Of a stretch of DNA of 64,000 nucleotides, positions 25,495 through 33,613 are shown piece by piece (the stretch's first letter is position 1; every line of letters starts with the position of its first letter). The notes beneath the pieces were generated by a model. That model was given only the letters and a program-made list of their open reading frames with translations, was not told the DNA's origin and made no database searches. The stretch is from Pontimicrobium sp. SW4. Lineage in GTDB: Bacteria > Bacteroidota > Bacteroidia > Flavobacteriales > Flavobacteriaceae. The translations under genes and the position numbers were made by a program. The stretch is taken from NCBI RefSeq assembly GCF_039954625.1, contig NZ_CP157199.1, forward strand, positions 2,418,001 through 2,482,000, written 5' to 3'.

Positions 25495-26276
25495 TACTTG
25501 CCTTTAAAATTAGGTTGTCTTTTTTCAATAAATGCTGCAACACCTTCAGCATAATCTTCACTTTGCGCTGCTTCAATTTGAAGTTTTGATTCTAATGCCA
25601 ATTGGTCTTCTAAGGTATTCGTCATCGATTTGTTGAACAATTCCTTTATCAAACCAAGCGCTTTAGTTGGCATATTAGCCAATTTTGATGCTAGTTGATT
25701 CACATCGTTTTCAAAGTTTTCAAAAGGGATTACCTTATAAATCATTCCTATTTTCTCAGCGTCTTCTGCAGAAATTTTATCTCCTAACATGGCTAAAGCT
25801 TGAGCTTTTTGAAAACCTATTAATCGAGGTAAAAAGTATGTTCCTGCACTATCAGGAATCAAACCTATTAAACTAAAAGCTTGAATAAAACTCACCTTTT
25901 CATGTGCCACAACAACGTCGCAAGCCAAAGCTATGTTAGCTCCTGCTCCTGCTGCTACACCATTGATGGCTCCAATAATTGGTTTTTTAATAGAACGGAT
26001 TCTAGTGATTATAGGATTGTAATGTTCTTCCAGAATTTTTTTAAAACCTGGGTTTAATTCTGGAGATGTTACTTCTTTTAGATCTTGTCCTGCACAAAAT
26101 GCTTTTCCATTTCCAGTTAATACGATTGCTCTAACTTCATTGTTGGATTCACAATCATCAAGAATCTTTTGTAAACTTAATGCCATTTCGCGATTAAAGC
26201 TATTAAACACTTCTGGTCTGTTGAGTGTTATAAAAGCGATTTTATTTTCAATTTTTAAAAGAATTGAATTGCTCAT
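25494..26276 (-). CDS. paaG: Ring-1,2-epoxyphenylacetyl-CoA isomerase (PaaG-like)
   Basis: 260 residues of crotonase fold. The oxyanion segments are FCAGQDLKEV and GVAAGAGANIALACD. The segment SFIQAFSLIGLIPDSAGTYF matches PaaG, with D142 as the acid used by this isomerase in place of the two hydratase glutamates (here N and F). It converts the aromatic 1,2-epoxide to oxepin-CoA. It follows a 160-base intergenic stretch of repeats after paaD, and directly precedes the dehydratase-like gene. Confidence 0.92.
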   Translation of the reverse strand: MSNSILLKIENKIAFITLNRPEVFNSFNREMALSLQKILDDCESNNEVRAIVLTGNGKAFCAGQDLKEVTSPELNPGFKKILEEHYNPIITRIRSIKKPIIGAINGVAAGAGANIALACDVVVAHEKVSFIQAFSLIGLIPDSAGTYFLPRLIGFQKAQALAMLGDKISAEDAEKIGMIYKVIPFENFENDVNQLASKLANMPTKALGLIKELFNKSMTNTLEDQLALESKLQIEAAQSEDYAEGVAAFIEKRQPNFKGK

Positions 26277-26300
26277 ACCTTATTTCATTTTCTTTTATAT

Positions 26301-26349
26301 GTTCTCGATACAAAATTCTTTTTTTGAAGAATTTCACTCGAACTGACAT
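26301..26349. repeat. Intergenic repeat-like hairpin between paaD and paaG
   Basis: AAATTCTT and AAGAATTT form a hairpin inside GTTCTCGATAC...CACTCGAACTGAC. From memory this resembles a dispersed intergenic repeat common in flavobacteria. Only one copy lies in the window. Confidence 0.45.
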
Positions 26350-26377
26350 ACAGTTTCTAATCTTAACTCTTGATGAG

Positions 26378-26423
26378 ATTCTGAAACAATACTTCGGCTA
26401 CGATCAGTGTGACAATTCAGAAT
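26378..26423. repeat. ATTCTGAA/TTCAGAAT inverted repeat between paaD and paaG
   Basis: ATTCTGAA (26378-26385) and TTCAGAAT (26416-26423) are perfect inverted arms about 30 bases apart, with AATGAC following the right arm. It is a second repeat element, directly next to that at 26301-26349. Both lie inside the paa operon and could act as an RNA processing or attenuation site. Confidence 0.5.
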
Positions 26424-26436
26424 GACAACAAGTTGT

Positions 26437-26946
26437 CTATTTAAGACATTTAAAATAATCAAAAGGCTCTTGACAGTCTTCACATTGAAATAATGCTTTA
26501 CAGGCTGTTGAACCAAATTGACTTACCAATTTTGTGTTTTGTGAACCACAATTGGTACACTTTACTATTCTTTTATTTCCTAATAATGCTTCTTTATCGG
26601 CATCGGCTTCCAAAGGTGGTGCAATACCATATTTTTCAAGTGCGTCTCTACCTTCTTCTGAAATCCAGTCGGTTGTCCAAGCTGGGGTTAATATCAAGTC
26701 TATATTTACTTTGTAACCAGCTTTTTTAAACGCAGCTGTTATATCATCTGCAATTACATCCATAGCGGGACAGCCACTATACGTTGGTGTTATTTTTATC
26801 AAAACTAAATCATCAACAAGCTTTGCATAACGAACCACTCCCATATCTAAAATAGTTAACACAGGTATTTCTGGATCAGAGACTTTATCTAGAATAGGAA
26901 TTAATTCTGTATCAATATCAGCATGCTCAATCATTGGTTTATTCAT
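26437..26946 (-). CDS. paaD: Phenylacetyl-CoA epoxidase subunit PaaD (MIP18/SufT-like)
   Basis: 169 residues. A DUF59/MIP18 domain comes first (DPEIPVLTILDMGVVR at about 24-39; TPTYSGCPAMDVIADDI at about 54-70, with the conserved Cys). A C-terminal zinc ribbon follows: CTNCGS...CEDCQEPFDYFKC. PaaD is needed for epoxidase maturation, probably iron-sulfur or diiron assembly. It begins 4 bases after the paaC gene. Confidence 0.94.
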   Translation of the reverse strand: MNKPMIEHADIDTELIPILDKVSDPEIPVLTILDMGVVRYAKLVDDLVLIKITPTYSGCPAMDVIADDITAAFKKAGYKVNIDLILTPAWTTDWISEEGRDALEKYGIAPPLEADADKEALLGNKRIVKCTNCGSQNTKLVSQFGSTACKALFQCEDCQEPFDYFKCLK

Positions 26947-26950
26947 TTAT

Positions 26951-27703
26951 TTACCAAGACATGTTTGGATATGCTCTTTGCATATATTGTAATTCGGTTA
27001 AAATATATCCCATGTGTTCTGTATGCACACCCTGTTTTCCTCCTTTTTGAAAATATTTTAAGTCAGGAACTACTAAAGTAGCTTCATTCAACACTTCAGA
27101 TATATGCTTATAATATTGCTCTTTAAGTTTAGATGTGTCAACTCCAACACCTTCATTAATCATTTCTTTATCTGCTTCTGTTTGATGGAACAATTCATCT
27201 GTATATGTCCAAAGGTCATTTATAGCATTTTGAATTCGTTTAAGACTTTCTTCTGTTCCATCTCCAAGACGCTTTATCCAATCAGAAGAAAAGCGTACAT
27301 GATACGACGCTTCTTTTATGGATTTTTTAGCAATTGCTGCTAATGTTTCATCCTTACTGTTTTGTAGCTCAGTCAAGAACATATAATGATAGACATCAAA
27401 CAAAAACTGACGTGCTATAACATATCCAAAATCTGTATTAGGTTGTTCTACTAATAATACACTAACATACTCTCGTTCTGGGCGCATCATTGCAATGGTA
27501 TCTTCATCGCGATTATCTCCAGCAACTTTTGCAGCATATTGATAGTAGCTTCTAACTTGCCCAAATAAATCCAAAGAAATATTAGTCAAAGCGATATCTG
27601 TTTCCAATGAAGGTCCATGACCACATAACTCACCTAGACGCTGACCAAGTATTAAAGAGTTGTCCGCAATGCCTAATAAGTAATTATATAAATTAGTATT
27701 CAT
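26951..27703 (-). CDS. paaC: Phenylacetyl-CoA epoxidase subunit PaaC
   Basis: 250 residues, the usual size. It is a ferritin-like helical protein: LGQRLGELCGHGPSLETDIALTNISLDLFGQ, then KEASYHVRFSSDWIKRLGDGTEES. The structural partner subunit lacks a full diiron site. It forms the PaaAC core that holds catalytic PaaA. It lies 3 bases after paaB. Confidence 0.95.
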   Translation of the reverse strand: MNTNLYNYLLGIADNSLILGQRLGELCGHGPSLETDIALTNISLDLFGQVRSYYQYAAKVAGDNRDEDTIAMMRPEREYVSVLLVEQPNTDFGYVIARQFLFDVYHYMFLTELQNSKDETLAAIAKKSIKEASYHVRFSSDWIKRLGDGTEESLKRIQNAINDLWTYTDELFHQTEADKEMINEGVGVDTSKLKEQYYKHISEVLNEATLVVPDLKYFQKGGKQGVHTEHMGYILTELQYMQRAYPNMSW

Positions 27704-27706
27704 AAT

Positions 27707-27991
27707 TTACATGTGTTTAATTTCGTCTGGTAAATCGTAAAATGTTGGGTGACGATATACTTTATCCTGAGCTGGCTCGAATAATTCGGCATTATGCTCA
27801 GGATTTGAAGCCGTTATATTTTTAGATTCAACTACCCAAATACTTACGCCTTCGTTTCTTCTTGTATAAACATCACGTGCATTTTCCAAAGCCATTTCAG
27901 CATCTGCAGCATGAAGACTTCCAAAATGTCGATGTTCTAATCCGTTTTTACTTCTTACGAAGACTTCCCAAAGAGGCCATTCTTTTTTCAT
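27707..27991 (-). CDS. paaB: Phenylacetyl-CoA epoxidase subunit PaaB
   Basis: 94 residues, normal for PaaB. WPLWEVFVRSKNGLEHRHFGSLHA and ALENARDVYTRRNEGVSIWVV are diagnostic. It bridges PaaAC dimers in the epoxidase. Unlike the other epoxidase genes, which abut, it is separated from paaA by 77 bases that contain an inverted-ended AT-rich element. Confidence 0.95.
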   Translation of the reverse strand: MKKEWPLWEVFVRSKNGLEHRHFGSLHAADAEMALENARDVYTRRNEGVSIWVVESKNITASNPEHNAELFEPAQDKVYRHPTFYDLPDEIKHM

Positions 27992-27999
27992 AATTTATA

Positions 28000-28068
28000 G
28001 TATTGAGATTTGAGATTTTAGCATTGAGGAAAAACTTCTGATTTCTCACTTCTAATATCTCATTACTT
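28000..28068. repeat. About 69-bp inverted-ended element between paaB and paaA
   Basis: AGTATTGAGATTTGAGA (about 28000-28016) and TCTAATATCTCATTACT (about 28052-28068) are inverted ends with a few mismatches. The filling is made of related TGAGATT-like words. It accounts for nearly all of the paaA-paaB gap. Base positions may be off by one or two. Confidence 0.5.
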
Positions 28069-29025
28069 TTAAACTGCTTTATTTAATTTTTTTTCTTGTT
28101 GTTTTTCAGCGTGAGCTAAAGCGGCATCACGAACCCACTCACCATTTTCCCATGCAGATACTCTTGCTTTCATTCGTTCTTTATTACATGGACCATACCC
28201 TTTTACTACTTGCCAAAATTCGTCCCAATCAATCTCACCAAAATCGTATCCTCCTTTTTCTTCATTCCATTTTAACTCTGGGTCTGGAATAGTTAATCCT
28301 ATTAACTCAGCTTGTGGCACAGTTTGGTCAATAAACTGTTGGCGTAGCTCATCATTAGTTTTACGCTTCAATTTCCACTTCATGGATTGCTCAGTATTTG
28401 GAGAATCAGCATCAGCTGGACCAAACATCATTAATGATGGCCACCAAAATCTATTTAACGCATCTTGAGCCATTGCCTTTTGTTCTGGTGTACCTTGAGC
28501 CAATTTTAAAGTGATTTCGTAACCCTGACGTTGATGAAAGCTCTCTTCTTTACAAATACGAACCATAGCTCTTGCATAAGGACCAAAAGACGTTCCACAA
28601 AGTGCTACTTGATTTATAATTGCTGCGCCATCAACCAACCATCCAATAGCTCCAATATCTGCCCAAGTTAATGCTGGATAGTTAAAAATACTTGAGTATT
28701 TGGCTTTTCCTGTATGTAATTGTTCAAATAGTTCATCTCTAGTAATACCAAGGGTTTCAGTTGCACTATAAAGGTATAAACCATGACCACCTTCATCTTG
28801 AACTTTAGCTAACAAAGCTACTTTACGACGTAATGAAGGTGCTCTTGATATCCAATTTCCTTCTGGCAACATTCCAACAATTTCGGAATGTGCGTGTTGA
28901 GACATCTGCCTAATATGTGTTTTACGATACTTTTCAGGCATCCAATCTTTAGGTTCAATTTTTTCGTCACGTGCTATACGTGCTTCAAATTCTTCCTCTA
29001 AACTTTTAATTTGTGCTTCGCTCAT
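28069..29025 (-). CDS. paaA: Phenylacetyl-CoA epoxidase catalytic subunit PaaA
   Basis: 318 residues. Diiron-ligand segments are visible: [27 protein letters not shown] (E..H) and [14 protein letters not shown] (E..H). PaaA inserts one oxygen atom of O2 into the ring of phenylacetyl-CoA. It starts 3 bases after the paaE gene. It is the best-conserved marker of the pathway here. Confidence 0.97.
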   Translation of the reverse strand: MSEAQIKSLEEEFEARIARDEKIEPKDWMPEKYRKTHIRQMSQHAHSEIVGMLPEGNWISRAPSLRRKVALLAKVQDEGGHGLYLYSATETLGITRDELFEQLHTGKAKYSSIFNYPALTWADIGAIGWLVDGAAIINQVALCGTSFGPYARAMVRICKEESFHQRQGYEITLKLAQGTPEQKAMAQDALNRFWWPSLMMFGPADADSPNTEQSMKWKLKRKTNDELRQQFIDQTVPQAELIGLTIPDPELKWNEEKGGYDFGEIDWDEFWQVVKGYGPCNKERMKARVSAWENGEWVRDAALAHAEKQQEKKLNKAV

Positions 29026-29028
29026 AAT

Positions 29029-30102
29029 TTATACATCAAAATCTACGACTACTTTTTCTGTTACAGGCACTGCTTGACAACTTAATACAAAGTTTTGTGC
29101 CACTTCTTTTTCTTCTAGGGCATAATTCACTTTCATTTTTACTTCACCTTCCAACACTTTGCATTTGCACGTACTACACACGCCTCCTTTACAAGCAAAT
29201 GGTAAATCTGCTCCTGCGGAGAGTGCTCCATCTAAAATATTATCAAAATCGTCATCCATTACAAAATGGAATTCTTTTCCTCCATCAATGATTGTAACTT
29301 TAGTCCCATCTGCTTTTTCATCAAGAACCTCAGCAATGTGTTTATTTTCTTCTTCTGAACTTCCTGAAAAGAATAGTTCATAATGAATTTTTCCTTTATC
29401 CAGTCCAGCTGCTTGTAATTCGTCTCTAATCAAGAAAATCATATCTTGAGGTCCACAGATAAATGCATGATTGGTATCTGGAATATCAATAAACGTTTTT
29501 GTTAAAACTGCTAATTTTTCTTTATCAAAACGACCATTTAAAAATGGAATATCGCGCTTTTCTTTAGTCAAAAAGTAAAATACTTGAAAGCGTCCAAAAA
29601 ACTGATTTTTAAGCTGCTCCAACTCTTCCTTAAAGATAATTGATTTTACCATTCGATTCAAGTAGAATAACTTGAAAGTACTTTTAGGCTCTAATAATAG
29701 ATGAGTCCTTATAATAGATAGCATTGGTGTAATACCACTTCCTGCTGCAAATGCTACGTAATTATTGGATGCTTGCTTATTTACCTCAACATAAAATTCG
29801 CCATGTGGTGGCATTACTTGAAGCTCATCTCCTTTTTTTAATTCGTTAAAAGCGTAATTAGAGAATACACCATTACGAATGGTTTTAACTGCAACTTTCC
29901 ATTCATTATCTATTGGACTTGTGCACAACGAATAATTACGACGAATATCTTCTCCGTTAATTTCTTTACGAAGTGTTAAGTGTTGACCTTGTTTAAATTT
30001 AAATGTTGCTTTTAAATCTTCAGGGATATCAAAAGTAATAACTACTGTATCTTTTGTTTCCTTATATAAATCTGCAACTTTTATATTATAAAAATCTACC
30101 AT
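29029..30102 (-). CDS. paaE: Phenylacetyl-CoA epoxidase reductase PaaE
   Basis: Start set at ATG 30102 (MVDFYNIKVADLYKET). A longer TTG reading would translate the operator palindrome. 357 residues. The FAD domain has IRRNYSLCTSP, and the NADPH domain GSGITPMLSIIRT and CGPQDMIFLI. A plant-type 2Fe-2S domain at the C-terminus has CKGGVCSTCKCKV and a last Cys near LSCQA. It passes electrons from NADPH to PaaA. It is the first structural gene after the TetR gene and the operator. Confidence 0.95.
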   Translation of the reverse strand: MVDFYNIKVADLYKETKDTVVITFDIPEDLKATFKFKQGQHLTLRKEINGEDIRRNYSLCTSPIDNEWKVAVKTIRNGVFSNYAFNELKKGDELQVMPPHGEFYVEVNKQASNNYVAFAAGSGITPMLSIIRTHLLLEPKSTFKLFYLNRMVKSIIFKEELEQLKNQFFGRFQVFYFLTKEKRDIPFLNGRFDKEKLAVLTKTFIDIPDTNHAFICGPQDMIFLIRDELQAAGLDKGKIHYELFFSGSSEEENKHIAEVLDEKADGTKVTIIDGGKEFHFVMDDDFDNILDGALSAGADLPFACKGGVCSTCKCKVLEGEVKMKVNYALEEKEVAQNFVLSCQAVPVTEKVVVDFDV

Positions 30103-30118
30103 ATTGTGATAAAATATT

Positions 30119-30138
30119 AAACTAACACTTGTTAGTTT
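30119..30138. promoter_or_regulatory. paa operator: AACTAACA-CT-TGTTAGTT palindrome
   Basis: A perfect inverted repeat with a two-base centre, 17 bases upstream of the paaE ATG. It lies just downstream of a -7-like TAAATTTG (30152 to 30145 on minus), so it would cover the first transcribed bases: a classical repressor site. The TetR gene ends 30 bases upstream. A near copy is at 16786-16803. Confidence 0.7.
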
Positions 30139-30144
30139 TAAAAA

Positions 30145-30152
30145 CAAATTTA
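30145..30152 (-). promoter_or_regulatory. Putative -7 element of the paaE operon promoter
   Basis: On minus this reads TAAATTTG, a match to TAnnTTTG. The start would be at about 30139, next to the operator. A clear -33 TTTG is not seen at 19 bases, but this region is T-rich. Confidence 0.4.
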
Positions 30153-30167
30153 CAAAAAAAATTAAAA

Positions 30168-30737
30168 CTATTTGTTAATTCCGTTAATGAGTACTAAACT
30201 TAATTCGGTTGTAAACTTCTTTGTATCTAAATCTTCTTTTTTTGGCAACCATATATAAAGTGATCGTAAAGTAGATAACATTGAAAACACCATAACTTCA
30301 GAGTTTCCATCAATAAGCTCAGTTTCTTCTATGCCTTTCTCAATAATGCTTCTAAAATCATTTTCATAGTTTTTTCGGAGTTTTAAGTAATACTCTAACT
30401 TACTTTCTAAGTGCATCCAATCATTATTTAAAGATGCCATCCCAAATTGGTTATTTGAAGTTATACTAACATGCAAAGCCACAATCTGTTTTAATTTATC
30501 AATGCTATTATCATCAGAGGTTTTGATAATTTTCATTTGCTCGGTAAACTGTTCTGCTAAAGAAATAATTATCTCTGAAAGTATTTCTTGTTTCGATTTG
30601 ATATGATTGTACAAGCTTGCAGCTTTAATTCCCATTGCCTTAGCAATATCGCGCATTGTTACCGCACTAAATCCTTTTTTTTGAAACAGTATAGCTGATG
30701 TTTGAATTATTTCGTCTTTACGTGTTTTCTGTTTCAT
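30168..30737 (-). CDS. TetR/AcrR-family regulator, probable paa repressor
   Basis: Start set at ATG 30737 (MKQKTRKDEI). 189 residues. The N-terminal helix-turn-helix is GFSAVTMRDIAKAMGIKAASLYNHIKSKQEIL (about 25-56); the C-terminal ligand domain is divergent. It lies directly upstream of, and in the same direction as, paaE, with a 20-bp palindrome in between. By analogy with TetR-type PaaR proteins the inducer could be phenylacetyl-CoA, but that is an inference. The near copy of the palindrome at 16786 suggests it also controls the E2/aminotransferase/E1 genes. Confidence 0.85.
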   Translation of the reverse strand: MKQKTRKDEIIQTSAILFQKKGFSAVTMRDIAKAMGIKAASLYNHIKSKQEILSEIIISLAEQFTEQMKIIKTSDDNSIDKLKQIVALHVSITSNNQFGMASLNNDWMHLESKLEYYLKLRKNYENDFRSIIEKGIEETELIDGNSEVMVFSMLSTLRSLYIWLPKKEDLDTKKFTTELSLVLINGINK

Positions 30738-30788
30738 AAGTACAATATAGATAATCAATATTAATTGTAAAAATTAAGTGAGATAGAC

Positions 30789-30821
30789 TTTGAGATTTAA
30801 ATGAATAAATATATAGTTTTG
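30789..30821 (+). promoter_or_regulatory. Promoter of the phenylalanine hydroxylase gene
   Basis: TTTG at 30789-30792, a 21-base spacer and TAGTTTTG at 30814-30821. The start at about 30827 gives a leader of about 23 bases before the ATG at 30850. Confidence 0.6.
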
Positions 30822-30849
30822 TACTAAGGTCAGTAAAACACAAAATCGC

Positions 30850-32631
30850 ATGACAAATACCATTGAATCTAACCCTTTAATTGACAGGCTACCTCCTCAC
30901 CTTAAACAATTTATCAAACCCCAAGATTACGAAAGCTACTCACCAATAAACCAAGCTGTTTGGCGCTATGTAATGCGAAAAAATATTTCGTATTTGGGTG
31001 ATTTTGCTCATGAATCATATAAGAGAGGGTTAAAAGAAACTGGAATTTCAATAGATAACATACCAAGTATGTATGGTATGAATCGTATATTAAAAAATAT
31101 AGGATGGGCTGCGGTTGCGGTTGATGGTTTTATACCTCCAAATGCTTTTATGGAATTTCAGGCTTATAAAGTTCTTGTTATCGCTTCAGATATTCGACAA
31201 CTTGAAAATATTGAGTATACACCAGCTCCAGATATAATACATGAGGCCGCTGGTCATGCCCCAATTATTGCCAATCCAGATTATGCTGAATACCTTCGTA
31301 GGTTTGGCGAAATTGGAGCTAAAGCAATTTTATCGGCTCATGATAATGAAATGTATGAAGCTGTTAGAGCTTTATCAATTATTAAAGAAGCTCCACATTC
31401 AACAAAAAAAGAGATTAAATTAGCCGAAGATTTAGTAAACCAACTACAAAATAAAAAAGTGCCACTTTCTGAAATGGCAAAAATTAGAAACCTTCATTGG
31501 TGGACTGTTGAGTACGGATTAATAGGCACAGTTGAAACTCCAAAAATTTATGGTGCTGGCTTATTATCATCAATCGGAGAAAGTAAATGGTGTATGACTA
31601 GTGCAGTTAAGAAAATTCCATACTCTATTGAGGCTTCTGAACAAGAATTCGACATAACAAAACCACAACCACAGTTATATGTTACTCCAGATTTTGCCTA
31701 CTTAATGCAGGTACTAGAAGAATTTACAGAAACCATGGCACTCAGAAAAGGAGGTTTTAGAGGCTTACAAAAACTAATCGATTCTCAGAAAATTGGTACT
31801 ATAGAACTAAATACAGGTTTGCAAATATCTGGCGTTTTTTCAAAAATGATAACAGATGAAGATAACAATGTCGTATTCTTTAAAACTGAAGGACCAACTG
31901 CTCTGGCTTACAGAGAAAAAGAATTAATTGGTCATGGCACTGAAATTCATAGTCAAGGTTTTAGCTCTCCTTTAGGAAAACTTAAAGGTATCAATTTAGC
32001 TATTGAAAACATGAGTCCAAGAGATTTAAAAGCTTATAATTTTTATGATGGCAAACGTATTGCCTTTGAATATGAAAGTGGAATTATAGTTGAAGGACTC
32101 AACATTACTGGAATAAGGAATATTAATGGAAAACTTATATTAATTCAGTTTAACGATTGTACTGTAATGTATAAAAGAGAACTACTATTTAAACCTGAGT
32201 ATGGTACTTTTGACCTAGTTGTAGGTTCTGAAATCATTTCTGCATTTGCAGGAAGTGCCGATTATAGTTCTTTTAACAATTTATATCATGTTTCTGAAAC
32301 CAAAACGGAACATTTGGTAAAAGACACCAAAGCATTAAAATTAGAGCAATTATACCATGACGTTCGACAACTAAGAAATAATACTAACCCAGAATTAGAT
32401 TCTTTAGAAATTGAACGCATTTTTAGCAAACTAACAAATGATTACCCTACAGATTGGCTGTTAATGCTAGAATTGTTTGAACTCATTCAAAATAGTACTC
32501 TAACGATACAAAAAGAACGGATACTCGAGCACTTATATCAACTTATAAAACAGCACCCTAAAAAAGCTCACCTCATTGAAGGTGGTTTATCGTTATTAAA
32601 TGTAAATAAAGTTAAAAATAGTAAGCTTTAA
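30850..32631 (+). CDS. Aromatic amino acid hydroxylase (phenylalanine 4-monooxygenase type) with long C-terminal extension
   Basis: 593 residues. The catalytic domain occupies about 1-310, with iron ligands H131 and H136 in PDIIHEAAGHAP and E221 in WWTVEYGLIG. It uses a tetrahydropterin and O2 to make tyrosine from phenylalanine. There is no N-terminal ACT domain. After RKGGFRGLQKLIDSQ follows about 280 residues I cannot assign: a beta-rich part (about 310-480) and a helical tail. Bacterial PhhA is usually near 260-300 residues, so the extension doubles the size. It is divergent from the TetR gene and adjacent to the paa operon, consistent with phenylalanine use. Confidence 0.88.
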   Translation: MTNTIESNPLIDRLPPHLKQFIKPQDYESYSPINQAVWRYVMRKNISYLGDFAHESYKRGLKETGISIDNIPSMYGMNRILKNIGWAAVAVDGFIPPNAFMEFQAYKVLVIASDIRQLENIEYTPAPDIIHEAAGHAPIIANPDYAEYLRRFGEIGAKAILSAHDNEMYEAVRALSIIKEAPHSTKKEIKLAEDLVNQLQNKKVPLSEMAKIRNLHWWTVEYGLIGTVETPKIYGAGLLSSIGESKWCMTSAVKKIPYSIEASEQEFDITKPQPQLYVTPDFAYLMQVLEEFTETMALRKGGFRGLQKLIDSQKIGTIELNTGLQISGVFSKMITDEDNNVVFFKTEGPTALAYREKELIGHGTEIHSQGFSSPLGKLKGINLAIENMSPRDLKAYNFYDGKRIAFEYESGIIVEGLNITGIRNINGKLILIQFNDCTVMYKRELLFKPEYGTFDLVVGSEIISAFAGSADYSSFNNLYHVSETKTEHLVKDTKALKLEQLYHDVRQLRNNTNPELDSLEIERIFSKLTNDYPTDWLLMLELFELIQNSTLTIQKERILEHLYQLIKQHPKKAHLIEGGLSLLNVNKVKNSKL

Positions 32632-32828
32632 TTCCATTTATCTATACATATTATTATTACGGTACTCTAACCTTTCCTTTTGTTATAGAATGCCAAAGTT
32701 TGTAGTAACTTAGTTTTTCTATGTTTCGTATCTCAAGAGTTAACTATTTAAATGATAGATACTAAAAACTGTAACACAAGTTACATCTTAATCGTTTAAT
32801 ATTTCTGTTATTTGCAAAAACATTATTT

Positions 32829-33134
32829 ATGGGATTTTTTGATTTTTTATTTAAAAACAAGAGAAAGATGGTAGAAGAGTTTATGATGAAAGAGGCAATA
32901 GTACTAGATGTACGCACGAAAGCAGAATATTCAATAGGCGCAATTCCAGGTTCTAAGAATATTCCATTACAAATATTGAGCAGTAATATTTCTGATATTA
33001 AAAAACTAAACAAGCCTATTATTACTTGTTGCGCTAGTGGTATGAGATCAGGAACTGCAGCAAGCATCTTGAAAAAAAATGGTATTGAAGCGATAAATGG
33101 TGGTGGCTGGCAAAGCTTAAATCAGCTTTTGTAA
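32829..33134 (+). CDS. Single-domain rhodanese-like sulfurtransferase
   Basis: 101 residues. The domain runs from VLDVRTKAEYSIGAIPGSKNIPL to the active loop with C68 in CCASGMRSG (C-x2-G-x-R), ending GGGWQSLNQLL. There is no signal peptide, although the first residues (MGFFDFLFKN) are hydrophobic. It probably moves sulfane sulfur in the cytoplasm. It is a monocistronic gene followed by the 0.7-kb non-coding region. Confidence 0.9.
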   Translation: MGFFDFLFKNKRKMVEEFMMKEAIVLDVRTKAEYSIGAIPGSKNIPLQILSSNISDIKKLNKPIITCCASGMRSGTAASILKKNGIEAINGGGWQSLNQLL

Positions 33135-33172
33135 TATTGATTAGAAGTGAACTCTTATATACTATATTAAAC

Positions 33173-33240
33173 AAAAAAGAAGCATTAGATCTTTTCGTAA
33201 ACGAACGTCAACTAATGCTTCAAATATTTGATTAATAGCA
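33173..33240 (-). ncRNA. Candidate small RNA, array unit 1
   Basis: On minus: TGCTATTAATCAA, then an outer stem GAAGCATTAG/CTAATGCTTC (10 bp) enclosing an inner hairpin TTCG-TTTA-CGAA, then T6. It reads as an RNA ending in an intrinsic terminator. It covaries with units 2 and 3. Identity unknown. Confidence 0.55.
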
Positions 33241-33406
33241 ATGTAAATGTAACTTTAATAGTACAACCTAGTTGTGTTTTTCGACTACTTTCATAGAATA
33301 TTAGATGAACGGAAATAATATGCTCATTTATTCGATTAAAACACAAAATGACGAAAAAACTTGACGAATATTTTCAAATTTAAGAATTTGAAATTGCTAA
33401 TTCTAT

Positions 33407-33480
33407 AAAAAAAAGAAACGCTACGTCTCTTTGTAAACAAAGATTGGTAGCGCTTCATATATTGATTAATAGCATTGTAA
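33407..33480 (-). ncRNA. Candidate small RNA, array unit 2
   Basis: On minus: TGCTATTAATCAA, outer stem GAAGCGCTAC/GTAGCGTTTC, inner hairpin CTTTG-TTTA-CAAAG, then T8. Stem bases differ from unit 1, but pairing, loop TTTA and the 5' motif are kept, which argues for selection on structure. Confidence 0.55.
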
Positions 33481-33613
33481 ATGTAACTTTAAAAATAGAA
33501 CTATGATGGGTTTTTCGACTAGTGTAATATTAAACTAGACCAACTGAAAACTTCTGTAATTTTGTTCGATTAAGTCAACTTGTTTAATTCTAAAGTCAAA
33601 AAAAACAAGGCAT

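Noticed and set aside
32762..33067. 101-residue minus-strand ORF over the rhodanese gene
   Set aside because: The plus frame has the full rhodanese motif set, and the antisense frame has no recognisable features.
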